A DNA stretch of 64,000 nucleotides from an uncultured Bifidobacteriaceae bacterium (GTDB taxonomy: Bacteria; Actinomycetota; Actinomycetes; Actinomycetales; Bifidobacteriaceae), in contig CAMPNN010000003.1 of the NCBI GenBank assembly GCA_946891915.1, positions 19,844-83,843 of the forward strand, read 5' to 3'. The translations under genes were made by a program, and so were the position numbers. Below, piece by piece: positions 8,267 to 16,863 of the stretch. The notes below the pieces were generated by a model, which ran no database searches, was not told the origin of the DNA, and saw only the letters and a list, made by a program, of their open reading frames with translations. Each line of letters opens with the position of its first letter. The first letter of the stretch is position 1.

Positions 8267-10042
8267 TTATTTATCCTGATTTTCGGTGTTTTCGCTTCCG
8301 TTGCTTCCATCAGTTCCGTCAGTTTCGTCCGAGTTTTTTCTTTGCTCCTTTTGACGAGCGTCTTCTTCTAGCAGCTTGCTAAGCTCTGCGTCCCAATCGT
8401 TTACGCCTAAATCGTCTTCTGTTAATTTTTCAAAAGATTTTTCGATATGAGTATTTTGTGCACTGCCAGTAGCGCTCTCGTTATTATCGTTATTTTCGCT
8501 ACTTTCGCTGCTTCTGTTATTTTCGCTACTTTTTTCAGATTTTTCAGTAGATTGATTAGATTGATTAGATTGATTAGATTGGCTTTCTGCAGCGCTTTCC
8601 TTAGTGCTTCCAGCATTTTCCGTAGTGCTCTCCGTAAAGCTATCAGCATCTTCTGCTATATCTTTTGCTATATCTTCTGCTGAAATTTCTGCACTACTTT
8701 CGCCACTAGCTTCCTTCGTAACTTCGTTCGCATCTTCCGGCAAAGTTGGCAGCAAATCAGGGTGGCTCCACAAACTATCTCGTTCTTCAATTCCGCGCTC
8801 GCGAGTCAGCTTTTCCCACAATTGTGCAGCGTCACGCATACGGCGAGGACGCAAATGCAAACCAAGCAACGACTCAAACGTCACTTCCGCTGGTCCTCCT
8901 GCTGCGCGCTCACGCCGCATCATTTCACGCAACTGTTCAATATGCTCAATATGTGCCATTCCAGCCTGCCAAGTAACGCAATCAACCCAGCCTTCAACAA
9001 GCGCAAGCAAAGTTTCCAAACTGTGCAATGCTTGGACTTGCTCTTCGGAATCGTTGCTGCCAATATTCTGCAGATTCACAGCTCCAGAAATAGCATTAGG
9101 ATCCATAGTTTCAACGTCTCGAAGCTGCTCTTCCATAGCTTCCAAATCAATATTTATGCCATTTGAATACTTAATAATAAGCGCTTCAAATCGCGGCATA
9201 AGCCATGGTGCTGCTGCAAAAAGCCTTGCGTGAGCAGACTCTCTTAAAGCAAGATAATTCATAACTTCAGTTACGTCCAGCTCCCACACTTTTGCATACT
9301 CAATGCAATTGTACGGAATTAAACCGCCAGCTTTATTTTCTAATAACGAAAGTCCTTGATCAAAACTGCCGTGTACTTCGTGAGAAAGCGCTCCAGCAGC
9401 CTGGCCTAATTGCATGGCAAACGAAGTATTTCCAAGAAGCTTCATTAGTTGCATTGGGTTATTCATTCCATCTGGAAGCGGAATTGGCACAACGCCCGCA
9501 AATAATCCTTTTACTTCGGCGTCGTCCAATCCTTGGAAACGTTCTTCAATAACAGAGCTAAGCGCTTCGTTCACGGATTTTGCAACAGGATTGGCAAATT
9601 TTATCCACGCTCCTAACGTTTCTTCTACCCAATCCGCTCTTGAAAGTACTGCTGGAGTTCCTGGTGCAGGGTCAAATTTGCAAGTAATATCAAGCCACAA
9701 ATTTGCTTGGCTTAAAGCTCGTCGTGCAGCGTCTGCAACTTCTGCATTTACGCTACCTTGATCTCCAGTGGCGTGCTGTAAAGCGATTGATTGCGCTAAT
9801 TTTCTGTTTATTGGCCCTTCTTCAAGCGTCGCTTCCATTTCGTGAGGATTATTTAATCCGCCAGCGCTGAAAGCTTGCATCATTCCGCGCACTTCGTCCG
9901 GTTTTGGCAGTTTATCTGGATTTTGGTTTAAGAGTTGTTCTCGCAGCTCAAAAGGAAGTTGGTCAAGCTGTTTCCATGCCTCTTCGCCTTGTATTGGCCC
10001 AAAGCATTCAATAAGCCATTGGTGAATTGCATCATCGTTCAT
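8267..10042 (-). CDS. Zincin-like protein (DUF2342/Zincin_2 family)
   Basis: Cytoplasmic protein of the actinobacterial Zincin_2 family, often annotated as zinc-dependent metalloprotease. Residues ~1-430 form the conserved domain. The site that corresponds to HExxH reads RESAH in YLALRESAHARLFAAAPW (~residue 262), so the first metal-binding histidine is Arg here while the second His and the Glu are kept. Activity is therefore uncertain. The C-terminal ~150 residues are low complexity (Ser, Asn, Glu, Asp). ATG 10042 has GGAT as a weak ribosome site. It is convergent with the helicase gene and divergent from the S16 protease gene, an order resembling Rv3194c-Rv3195-uvrD2 of Mycobacterium. Confidence 0.82.
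   Translation of the reverse strand: MNDDAIHQWLIECFGPIQGEEAWKQLDQLPFELREQLLNQNPDKLPKPDEVRGMMQAFSAGGLNNPHEMEATLEEGPINRKLAQSIALQHATGDQGSVNAEVADAARRALSQANLWLDITCKFDPAPGTPAVLSRADWVEETLGAWIKFANPVAKSVNEALSSVIEERFQGLDDAEVKGLFAGVVPIPLPDGMNNPMQLMKLLGNTSFAMQLGQAAGALSHEVHGSFDQGLSLLENKAGGLIPYNCIEYAKVWELDVTEVMNYLALRESAHARLFAAAPWLMPRFEALIIKYSNGINIDLEAMEEQLRDVETMDPNAISGAVNLQNIGSNDSEEQVQALHSLETLLALVEGWVDCVTWQAGMAHIEHIEQLREMMRRERAAGGPAEVTFESLLGLHLRPRRMRDAAQLWEKLTRERGIEERDSLWSHPDLLPTLPEDANEVTKEASGESSAEISAEDIAKDIAEDADSFTESTTENAGSTKESAAESQSNQSNQSNQSTEKSEKSSENNRSSESSENNDNNESATGSAQNTHIEKSFEKLTEDDLGVNDWDAELSKLLEEDARQKEQRKNSDETDGTDGSNGSENTENQDK
8551..8581 (-). repeat. 9-bp tandem repeat in zincin tail
   Basis: About 3.5 copies of ATTGATTAG, coding on the minus strand for SNQ repeats (QSNQSNQSNQS). 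In frame with the gene. Confidence 0.85.
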
Positions 10043-10172
10043 GATTTATCCTTTGTGCTACGAACTTAGAGCAAATGTGTTTGTTTTAATATATTTGCTT
10101 AATATAAAAGTATTCTACTAGATAATGTTATTTTGTGCTAAATTTTGCAATTAAACTTATTTTTCTTAAATT

Positions 10173-10255
10173 ATTTTCGTAACTATTTTCGTAACTATTT
10201 TCGTAACTATTTTCGTAATTATTTTGTAACTATTTTCGTAATTATTTTCGTAACT
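10173..10255 (+). repeat. 12-bp tandem repeat abutting the S16 protease promoter
   Basis: Seven copies of ATTTTCGTAACT or close variants (the fifth copy is 11 bp). The array ends two bases before a TTGCGG that can serve as -35 (10258-10263). One unit is about a helical turn and a bit. Confidence 0.85.
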
Positions 10256-10257
10256 AT

Positions 10258-10288
10258 TTGCGGAAACTATATAGGGTCTGTGTATGAT
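10258..10288 (+). promoter_or_regulatory. Probable promoter of S16 protease (leaderless)
   Basis: TTGCGG (10258-10263), 19 bp spacer, TATGAT (10283-10288). The start codon at 10295 follows six bases later, which would give a leaderless or nearly leaderless mRNA. The -35 is weak. Confidence 0.45.
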
Positions 10289-10294
10289 ACAAGC

Positions 10295-11182
10295 ATGCTT
10301 GGGTTTTCTACATGTTCTCAATTATTGCAAAAGTGTTTTAGTAATTTGCGCATAATATTTAGTCGAGTAAAAGCGTATATTGATTCGCATTCTTTTCGTC
10401 ATATGCTTGGGTTTTTGCTTGTAATTGTTGCGGTGATTGCTTTAATGCTTCCTAGCGCTTACGTAGTTGAGCAGCCTGGTCCAACGCAGGATGTTTTGGG
10501 ATCGTTATCTAAAGTTCCCGTAATAAATATAACTTCTGCGCATATTAAGGAGCATAAAGATACTGGCAAATTATTAATGCTTACTGTAAGCACTTCGGGC
10601 GTGCCAGGGTATGAGATTCCAACATTTTATGCGCTGCTATCGTTTATGAATCCGGAGAGAGAATTGATTCCTCGTGAAGCTGTTGTGCCGATTGGGCAAA
10701 GTGCGGAAGACTACGATAAAGAATCTATTCACGAAATGGATGATTCTCAAAACGTTGCTCAGCTTGTTGCTTTAGAGTACGCAAGTGAGCATCTTAAAAT
10801 TAATACAAAAGACGTAAAAGCTCGTTTGCATATTGAGGATATTGGAGGCCCTTCCGCAGGTATGATGTATACGCTTGGAATTCTCGACAAGCTTACTCCG
10901 GAAGAGGAAACTGGAGGTAAGACTATAGCTGGTACCGGCACTATTGAAAAGTCGCAGAAAATTGGCGCTATTGGTGGTATTCGTCTAAAGATGATTGCGG
11001 CAAAGCGTGATGGTGCCACTTGGTTTTTAGCTCCTAAAGATAATTGTGACGAAGTTGTTGGTCACGTTCCTAAGGGTTTACGAGTTGTTCGTGTTAATAC
11101 TCTTGATGAAGCTTACAAAGCGTTGAAAGCTATAGGTTCTGGTCGTGGCGCGAATAAACTGCCAAGCTGTAGCGCAAAATAA
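10295..11182 (+). CDS. Membrane-anchored S16 (Lon-type) serine protease, YlbL-like
   Basis: Secreted-domain protease related to YlbL and to the mycobacterial Rv3194c. A membrane anchor near residue 30-50 (LGFLLVIVAVIALMLPSAYVV) is followed by the typical VEQPGPTQDVLG, then a C-terminal Lon S16 domain with catalytic serine in GGPSAGMMYTLG and catalytic lysine in GGIRLKMIAAKRDGA. The PDZ domain usually found just before the S16 domain is not apparent: LKINTKDVKARL leads straight into the protease motif. Start 10295 is chosen because a TATGAT -10 ends six bases upstream; the longer frame from 10145 is repeat translation. Alternative ATG: the methionine just before the membrane segment. 295 residues from the chosen start. 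Confidence 0.85.
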   Translation: MLGFSTCSQLLQKCFSNLRIIFSRVKAYIDSHSFRHMLGFLLVIVAVIALMLPSAYVVEQPGPTQDVLGSLSKVPVINITSAHIKEHKDTGKLLMLTVSTSGVPGYEIPTFYALLSFMNPERELIPREAVVPIGQSAEDYDKESIHEMDDSQNVAQLVALEYASEHLKINTKDVKARLHIEDIGGPSAGMMYTLGILDKLTPEEETGGKTIAGTGTIEKSQKIGAIGGIRLKMIAAKRDGATWFLAPKDNCDEVVGHVPKGLRVVRVNTLDEAYKALKAIGSGRGANKLPSCSAK

Positions 11183-11319
11183 GTTATAAACGAAATCAGA
11201 ACGAAGTAAAAGCAAAGTAAAAGCAAAATCAAGAATAAAATCAAAAGCAAAAACAAATCAAAAACAAAGAATAAGCAAAATCGAAAACAAATTAAAATAA
11301 AAATCAACGCGCAAAAAAC

Positions 11320-11394
<75 letters not shown>

Positions 11395-11515
11395 GTTCGC
11401 AACAAAGTAAAAACATACATGATGGTATGTACGAATGTGTGCAAGCGTGGCGCGCGTCGCAACAATCGCGTACAGTATACTGAATAAGAACATGTGCTCA
11501 GGAGGTCGATATTCG

Positions 11516-12922
11516 ATGGCTCAAAAACCTGATACCGCTCGTAATGCTTCTGGAATGGAGCGTGTAGGTAAGCGTAAGCTAGGATATAACATCTCGCAGG
11601 TGGATACTTTTCTGGAGCGCGCGCATAAGTTGTATGAAAGCGACGATGCTCGACTTACGCAGCAAGATATTCAGGATGTTTCTTTTGAACTTGAGCGAAA
11701 TGGATACGTTATTGGTCAAGTTGATGCAGCGTTGTCTCGTTTGGAGCGTGCTGTTGTGGATAAATGCACTGAGCATGAGCTTTCTGAATGTGGTCGCGTA
11801 GTTTGGAAGGCGCGAGTAGAAGAATTGTATCGTAAACTTTTGCAGCATGCTCAGAGAGATTACCGCAATCGTTTTGATGAAGGAGTTGCGCGTAGGCCTT
11901 CTTATGCTCGTAAACAGGTTGATATTATGGTTGATCAAGCGCTTGATAAAATTGCGTTTATGCTTGGTCACGAGCTTGAGTGGGAAACTGACGAAGATAC
12001 TTTGAAAGATATTGATGCAGACTATGTTTCCAATGTGGTCTTTACTCAGCGTACTGGTAAGCATGGTTACGATGAGCGTCAGGTTGATTATTATTTGAAT
12101 GCTTGCATTCGTTTGCTTAGCGGTTTGGAATCTTTCGAAAGATTAGAACAGTATTCTGATTCAGACAATGCTTACTCTAATTCTTACTCTAATTCTTCTG
12201 TAAATCCTGCTCAGCAGTATGCGGTTTCCCCGTCTTTGGCTGACGCTGTAAAGTCAACTTCCAGCGCTGCTGATTCTCCTTCTCCTGTTCAGTTTACTTC
12301 GGAATTTGTGGATGATTCAGCTGCGGCTGATGCTTTGCCAAAGGTTATGAAAGCTCCGTCTGTTCCTAATATTCCTGATCACGATAAGCAGAGTATTTTC
12401 GCTCCTGTTGATTACAACAACAAGGCTTCTGATAATTCGTTTGAATCTTTGCATCAGTCAGAGCGTGCTATTTTTACTCCTCATGCTGCTGCAGGTAATT
12501 CTGCGAATTCTATTGATGATACTGATAGTAACGATGAGCTTTTGCAAAGTGCAACTGTGATGCACAATACTTCTGAAGCCACGAATTTGCCTCCTGCTTT
12601 TCCTCCTGTTGTTAATAATCATGAGCAGCACGAAGATAAGCCGGCTGGCTCTGAGAATGGCGCTGTAAATAGTGCTGTAAATGGCTCTGTAAATGGCTCT
12701 GTAAATGGCTCTAACGCTCCTATTCCTTCTTTCCCTCCTTCTGCTCCTTCGCAGAATACTTCTCTTCCTCTACCGCCGTTGCCTGTTCCTGATTTTAATT
12801 TGGACGAGCCGCTTAAATTAGAGGTTCCAGACATCTCGTTCCCGTTAATGGGTCATGTTGACGAGTCTGATGCTAATAATGGCGAAGAGAATGAGAGCAA
12901 TAATAACGGAGATCGTGCTTAG
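11516..12922 (+). CDS. DivIVA-domain protein
   Basis: Probable cell-envelope or polarity protein. It has two DivIVA-type helix motifs, LGYNISQVDTFLERAHKLY (~residues 23-41) and HGYDERQVDYYLNACIRLL (~180-200), and between them a helical segment. The last ~250 residues are Ser/Asn/Pro-rich and probably disordered, with a 12-bp tandem repeat at 12662-12709. ATG 11516 follows an AGGAGG site and TATACT (11473-11478) fits a -10, so the longer frame from 11435 is not used. This is not the classical Wag31 (which sits beside sepF in many actinobacteria); it matches the stand-alone DivIVA-domain proteins of bifidobacteria. It is divergent from tRNA-Val. Exact role unknown. Confidence 0.8.
   Translation: MAQKPDTARNASGMERVGKRKLGYNISQVDTFLERAHKLYESDDARLTQQDIQDVSFELERNGYVIGQVDAALSRLERAVVDKCTEHELSECGRVVWKARVEELYRKLLQHAQRDYRNRFDEGVARRPSYARKQVDIMVDQALDKIAFMLGHELEWETDEDTLKDIDADYVSNVVFTQRTGKHGYDERQVDYYLNACIRLLSGLESFERLEQYSDSDNAYSNSYSNSSVNPAQQYAVSPSLADAVKSTSSAADSPSPVQFTSEFVDDSAAADALPKVMKAPSVPNIPDHDKQSIFAPVDYNNKASDNSFESLHQSERAIFTPHAAAGNSANSIDDTDSNDELLQSATVMHNTSEATNLPPAFPPVVNNHEQHEDKPAGSENGAVNSAVNGSVNGSVNGSNAPIPSFPPSAPSQNTSLPLPPLPVPDFNLDEPLKLEVPDISFPLMGHVDESDANNGEENESNNNGDRA
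12662..12709 (+). repeat. 12-bp tandem repeat in DivIVA-protein tail
   Basis: Four near-identical 12-bp units (core CTGTAAATGG), coding for NGSV repeats; in frame. Confidence 0.85.
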
Positions 12923-13214
12923 CTTTTGTGACTGATTTTATTGGCAGTCGCTACTTTTGATGCTGGTGTTTTAATGCGTTATTTTAATGCTGGCATTTGC
13001 TTAAGTGCTGTGAATAGTTGCGGTAGATAAGCACCGAAGGTTGTGCAGTAAATATATGCAGTAAATAAAATATAGTCTGTAAATATAATCTGCAAATATA
13101 TTGCAAATATCTACCGCAAATAAGCTAAGTAATATCTTCTGCAAATAAGCAGTAACAGCCTTAAATAAAGTTTGTTATCTTTATAAAGTTGTTCTTTGAA
13201 GTATGGTTTGATTT
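12923..13214. other. AT-rich intergenic spacer before recO
   Basis: No gene seen. The sequence contains loosely repeated TGCAAATA and AGTAAATA blocks between about 13040 and 13155. A recO promoter is presumably here but no convincing -35/-10 pair was found. Confidence 0.5.
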
Positions 13215-13961
13215 ATGCCGTTGTATCGAGATGAAGCTGTTGTGCTTCGTGCGTTTCCTTTAGGTGAAGCGGATAGGATTCTCGTATTGCTCACAAAACA
13301 GCATGGTAAAGTTCGTGCTGTTGCAAAGGGTGTGCGTCGTCTTAAATCGCGTTTTGGAGGCCGTCTTGAGCCTCTTATGCGTGTTGACGTGCTTCTTGCG
13401 CAAGGCAAATCTTTAGATGTTGTGTCGCAAGCTGTTTCTATTTCTGCGTATGCTGGTGAGATTTGTGCAAATTATGAGTCTTATGAATATGCAAACGTCA
13501 TGCTTGAAGTTGCGGATGCTCTGGTTTCTAACGAATATACTGACGAGTATATGCGCGAATATCAAGATACTTCCGGGCAGTATAGTTTACTTACTGCGGC
13601 CCTGTCTTCGTTGTCTAAGCATAAGCATGCGCCGGATGCTATTGGTATGTCTTATGTTTTGAGAGCGCTTTCGATTGCCGGTTGGTCTCCTCGCTTAACT
13701 AATTGCGTTGTTTGCGGTGGAGGAGAGGACTTGTGCTATTTTTCGCCTTCTTCTGGTGGAATGATGTGCGCAAGTGATCATACGCCTGAGTCAATGTTTT
13801 GTTCGGATGCAACTCGTGCGCAATTGTGCGCTCTTGCCAATGGAGAGTGGGCTAATATTGACGGAGTGTTAATCGACACTTCTACTGTGTGTTGTGTTCA
13901 GCAGTGGGCAGAATATTACATTGAGAAACCAATTCGTTCGCTGGGGTTGTTACATTCTTAA
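13215..13961 (+). CDS. recO: DNA repair protein RecO
   Basis: Recombination mediator that helps load RecA on SSB-coated gaps in the RecFOR pathway. 248 residues, typical length. The N-terminal OB fold MPLYRDEAVVLRAFPLGEADRILVL with KVRAVAKGVRR is diagnostic. A zinc-binding cysteine group (CVVCGG and later Cys residues around 175-200) and the central YVLRALSIAGWSP helix are present. The start is ATG 13215 just after weak GTATGG. The stop is two bases before the next start (uppS), so the two are cotranscribed, an arrangement common in actinobacteria. Confidence 0.95.
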   Translation: MPLYRDEAVVLRAFPLGEADRILVLLTKQHGKVRAVAKGVRRLKSRFGGRLEPLMRVDVLLAQGKSLDVVSQAVSISAYAGEICANYESYEYANVMLEVADALVSNEYTDEYMREYQDTSGQYSLLTAALSSLSKHKHAPDAIGMSYVLRALSIAGWSPRLTNCVVCGGGEDLCYFSPSSGGMMCASDHTPESMFCSDATRAQLCALANGEWANIDGVLIDTSTVCCVQQWAEYYIEKPIRSLGLLHS

Positions 13962-13963
13962 GT

Positions 13964-14758
13964 ATGGCTTTTGAAAATGTGGATTATACGTCGTTGAATA
14001 TTCCGGCGGCTCCTTTTAGTGACCCTTCTCGCATACCAGATTTTCCTAAGGGTAAGGTTCCTCGTCATGTTGGCGTAATTATGGACGGTAATGGGCGTTG
14101 GGCCAAAGAGCGTGGCATGATTCGTACTGAAGGGCACAAGGCTGCAGAGCCTGTTGTTTTCGACACAATTGCCGGCGCGATTGAAGCAGGGGTGCGTTAT
14201 TTAAGCCTGTATACTTTTTCCACGGAAAATTGGAAGCGTTCTCCGCAAGAAGTGCGCTTTTTAATGGGATTTTCTAGGGATATTATTCACCGCAGAGTTG
14301 CGCAAATGAACGAATGGGGTGTTCGCGTGCGCTGGGCTGGTCGCCGTCCGCGTTTGTGGAAATCTGTTATTGACGAGTTGGAAAAAGCTCAGGAAATTAC
14401 TAAGAACAATAAAACTATTGACGTTGTTTTTTGCTTAAATTATGGTGGTCGCGCTGAGATTGCGGATGCGTGTGCCGAAATTGCTAAGGAAATTCGCGAT
14501 GGCAAAATTAAGGGTGATCGCGTTACAGAAAAGATGATTGCTGAGCATTTGTACAATCCGGATATTCCAGATTGTGATTTGGTTATTCGAACTTCCGGTG
14601 AGCAGCGCACAAGTAACTTTTTGCCTTGGCAAGCGTCGTATGCGGAGCTTGATTTTGTGCCGGAACTATTCCCAGATTACGGCCGCGAAGCACTGTGGAG
14701 GTCGATTGACCGTTATGCGCATCGCGACCGCAGGTTTGGCGGCGTAAAAAACGCTTAA
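13964..14758 (+). CDS. uppS: Isoprenyl (undecaprenyl) diphosphate synthase
   Basis: Cis-prenyltransferase making the C55 (or similar) polyprenyl diphosphate lipid carrier for peptidoglycan. 264 residues, with the catalytic VIMDGNGRWAKERG (~residues 42-55), SLYTFSTENWKR, VVFCLNYGGRAEI and the C-terminal RTSGEQRTSNFLPWQASYAE and LWRSIDRYAHRDRRFGG motifs. The catalytic Asp in MDGNGRW is intact. It follows recO with a 2-bp gap. Confidence 0.97.
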   Translation: MAFENVDYTSLNIPAAPFSDPSRIPDFPKGKVPRHVGVIMDGNGRWAKERGMIRTEGHKAAEPVVFDTIAGAIEAGVRYLSLYTFSTENWKRSPQEVRFLMGFSRDIIHRRVAQMNEWGVRVRWAGRRPRLWKSVIDELEKAQEITKNNKTIDVVFCLNYGGRAEIADACAEIAKEIRDGKIKGDRVTEKMIAEHLYNPDIPDCDLVIRTSGEQRTSNFLPWQASYAELDFVPELFPDYGREALWRSIDRYAHRDRRFGGVKNA

Positions 14759-14764
14759 ACGCGC

Positions 14765-15133
14765 TTAATCTTCGTTGTTTTCGCGTTCTTTGAGAATCTT
14801 ATCTACGAGCGCTGCTTTTGCGTCAATCTGACCGCTGAAACCAGGGCGAATATCCAGCTTAAGGATTACCCCCGTGCGATATCCTTTATTGACTAACGTC
14901 ATAGTTGCGTCACGAACAACGCGCATAACGTCGTCAAATTCGCCTTCAATATTGGTGAACATCGCGTTGGTTTCGTTTTTTAATCCAGAATCGCGAATAA
15001 CTTGCACAGCGTCAGCCACGTACTCGCTTAACTCGTCGCCAACGCCGCTAGGAGCGATGCACAATGCCGCAACTGTGTTGGTTTTGTGCTCGCTCGCATT
15101 GTCATTTTTGTTCTCGCTATTATTTTCGCTCAT
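14765..15133 (-). CDS. Thiamine-binding protein, MTH1187/YkoF-like family
   Basis: Small cytoplasmic protein of the MTH1187/YkoF fold; members bind thiamine or HMP. 122 residues: a charged N-terminal ~25 residues, then VAALCIAPSGVGDELSEYVADAV, the central NAMFTNIEGEFDDVMRVV and RTGVILKLDIRPG, which match the family. The ATG at 15133 is preferred to 15163 because AAGGGA lies upstream at fair spacing. It is convergent with uppS. Other thiamine genes in the window are the ECF S-component at 24084-24773 and thiN at 34935-35753. Confidence 0.8.
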   Translation of the reverse strand: MSENNSENKNDNASEHKTNTVAALCIAPSGVGDELSEYVADAVQVIRDSGLKNETNAMFTNIEGEFDDVMRVVRDATMTLVNKGYRTGVILKLDIRPGFSGQIDAKAALVDKILKERENNED

Positions 15134-15222
15134 AGCAACAATCCCTTTAAACTTGTGCCACATTAAACAAATTGCAATATTTATGTTATTTTGATAATTC
15201 TACAAGCGTCACAGGGTTTTTC

Positions 15223-15228
15223 TATAAT
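15223..15228 (+). promoter_or_regulatory. -10 element of glyS promoter
   Basis: Perfect TATAAT at 15223-15228, without a clear -35 at 16-19 bp. It would give a leader of about 40 nt before GTG 15275, and it argues against the upstream ATG starts at 15191 and 15227. Confidence 0.55.
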
Positions 15229-15274
15229 GGCAACGTTTTCACCCAAATTTTCTAGTTTTACGAAAAGGTGTATT

Positions 15275-16795
15275 GTGGCTGTTTCAAAGCTTGATGAAGT
15301 CGTGTCCTTGGCTAAGCGTCGAGGTTTTGTGTTCCCAGCTGGCGAAATTTACGGCGGCACGCGCTCCGCGTGGGATTATGGCCCTTTGGGCGTTGCGTTG
15401 AAGGATAATATCAAGCGCGAATGGTGGCGTTACATGGTAACCACGCGCGGCGATGTTGTTGGCGTGGATACTTCCGTTATTTTGCCTTCTCAAGTTTGGG
15501 TTGCTTCTGGTCACGTTTCCGTGTTTAACGATCCTTTAATCGAGTGCTTGAACTGCCATAAGCGTCATCGTGCAGACAAGTTGGAAGAGTCTTATGCCGA
15601 AAAGCATGGCGATAAAATGCCAGAAAACGGCTTAAAAGACATTGCTTGCCCAGATTGCGGCACTCGCGGAAACTGGACTGAGCCGCGCGACTTCAACATG
15701 ATGCTTCGCACTCATTTAGGACCTGTTGAAGACGAAAACAGCTTGCATTATTTGCGTCCAGAAACAGCTCAGGGTATTTTTGTAGACTTTAAGAACGTTA
15801 TGACTTCCACGCGTCAAAAGCCGCCTTTTGGTATTGCAAATATTGGTAAGTCTTTCCGTAACGAAATTACGCCAGGAAACTTTATTTTCCGCACTCGCGA
15901 GTTTGAGCAGATGGAAATGGAGTTCTTTGTAGAGCCTGGAACCGATGAAGCTTGGCATCAGTATTGGATTGACACTCGCGTTCGCTGGTACGTGGACTTG
16001 GGTGTGAAGCCAGAAAACTTGCGCATGTACGAGCATCCTAAGGAGAAGCTCAGCCACTATTCCAAGCGCACTGTCGATATCGAATACAAATTCGGCTTCC
16101 AAGGATCTGATTGGGGAGAGCTTGAGGGTATTGCAAACCGTACCGATTACGATTTGTCTGCTCATGCTAAGCATTCCGGTGAGGATTTGAGCTACTTTAA
16201 CCAGGCTACTGGCGAAAAGTACGTGCCTTACGTTATTGAGCCTGCTGCCGGTCTTACGCGCTCGCTTATGGCATTCTTGGTTGATGCTTACGATGTTGAC
16301 GAAGCTCCAAACACTAAGGGCGGCGTTGATAAGCGTACTGTTCTTCGACTTGATCCTCGCTTGGCTCCTGTTAAGGCTGCAGTTTTGCCATTGAGCAAGA
16401 AGCCAGAATTGCAATCCGTTGCTCAAGATTTGGCTGCAGATTTGCGCCAGCACGATTGGGTTATTGATTACGACGAAGCAGGCGCTATTGGCCGCCGCTA
16501 CCGCCGCGAAGACGAAATCGGTACTCCTTTGTGCGTAACAGTTGACTTCGATACTTTAGACGACCACGCTGTTACAATTCGCGAGCGCGACACAATGCAG
16601 CAGGAGCGCGTTTCTTTGGATAAGGTTGCAGATTACGTTGCTAGTCGCATTAACGAAAAGCGCGTTAAGTATCCGCAAGGCCCTGTTGAAATCGTTGGCA
16701 CTCGTGCAGCCGACGGCGCTACGGATATTGCTAAAGAAGCAGGTGAGGACGAATCTACTCCTGTTAAAATCGCAACTGCAGGCGGATTGTACTAA
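15275..16795 (+). CDS. glyS: Glycyl-tRNA synthetase (alpha2 type)
   Basis: Class II aminoacyl-tRNA synthetase charging tRNA-Gly. 506 residues from the GTG at 15275, which matches the family start ([25 protein letters not shown]) and has AAAAGG upstream. Longer starts at 15191 or 15227 precede or overlap the promoter. Motif 2 region [15 protein letters not shown] and [25 protein letters not shown], motif 3 [14 protein letters not shown], and a C-terminal anticodon-binding domain ([13 protein letters not shown] onward) are seen. Cys pairs in ECLNCHKRH and CPDCGTRG suggest a zinc site in the insertion. Confidence 0.97.
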   Translation: MAVSKLDEVVSLAKRRGFVFPAGEIYGGTRSAWDYGPLGVALKDNIKREWWRYMVTTRGDVVGVDTSVILPSQVWVASGHVSVFNDPLIECLNCHKRHRADKLEESYAEKHGDKMPENGLKDIACPDCGTRGNWTEPRDFNMMLRTHLGPVEDENSLHYLRPETAQGIFVDFKNVMTSTRQKPPFGIANIGKSFRNEITPGNFIFRTREFEQMEMEFFVEPGTDEAWHQYWIDTRVRWYVDLGVKPENLRMYEHPKEKLSHYSKRTVDIEYKFGFQGSDWGELEGIANRTDYDLSAHAKHSGEDLSYFNQATGEKYVPYVIEPAAGLTRSLMAFLVDAYDVDEAPNTKGGVDKRTVLRLDPRLAPVKAAVLPLSKKPELQSVAQDLAADLRQHDWVIDYDEAGAIGRRYRREDEIGTPLCVTVDFDTLDDHAVTIRERDTMQQERVSLDKVADYVASRINEKRVKYPQGPVEIVGTRAADGATDIAKEAGEDESTPVKIATAGGLY

Positions 16796-16863
16796 TCGCG
16801 CTTAAGCATATCTTAAGTATTAATAAGCAAAAATATTATTAAAGTGAACGGAGTTAAAGCAAT

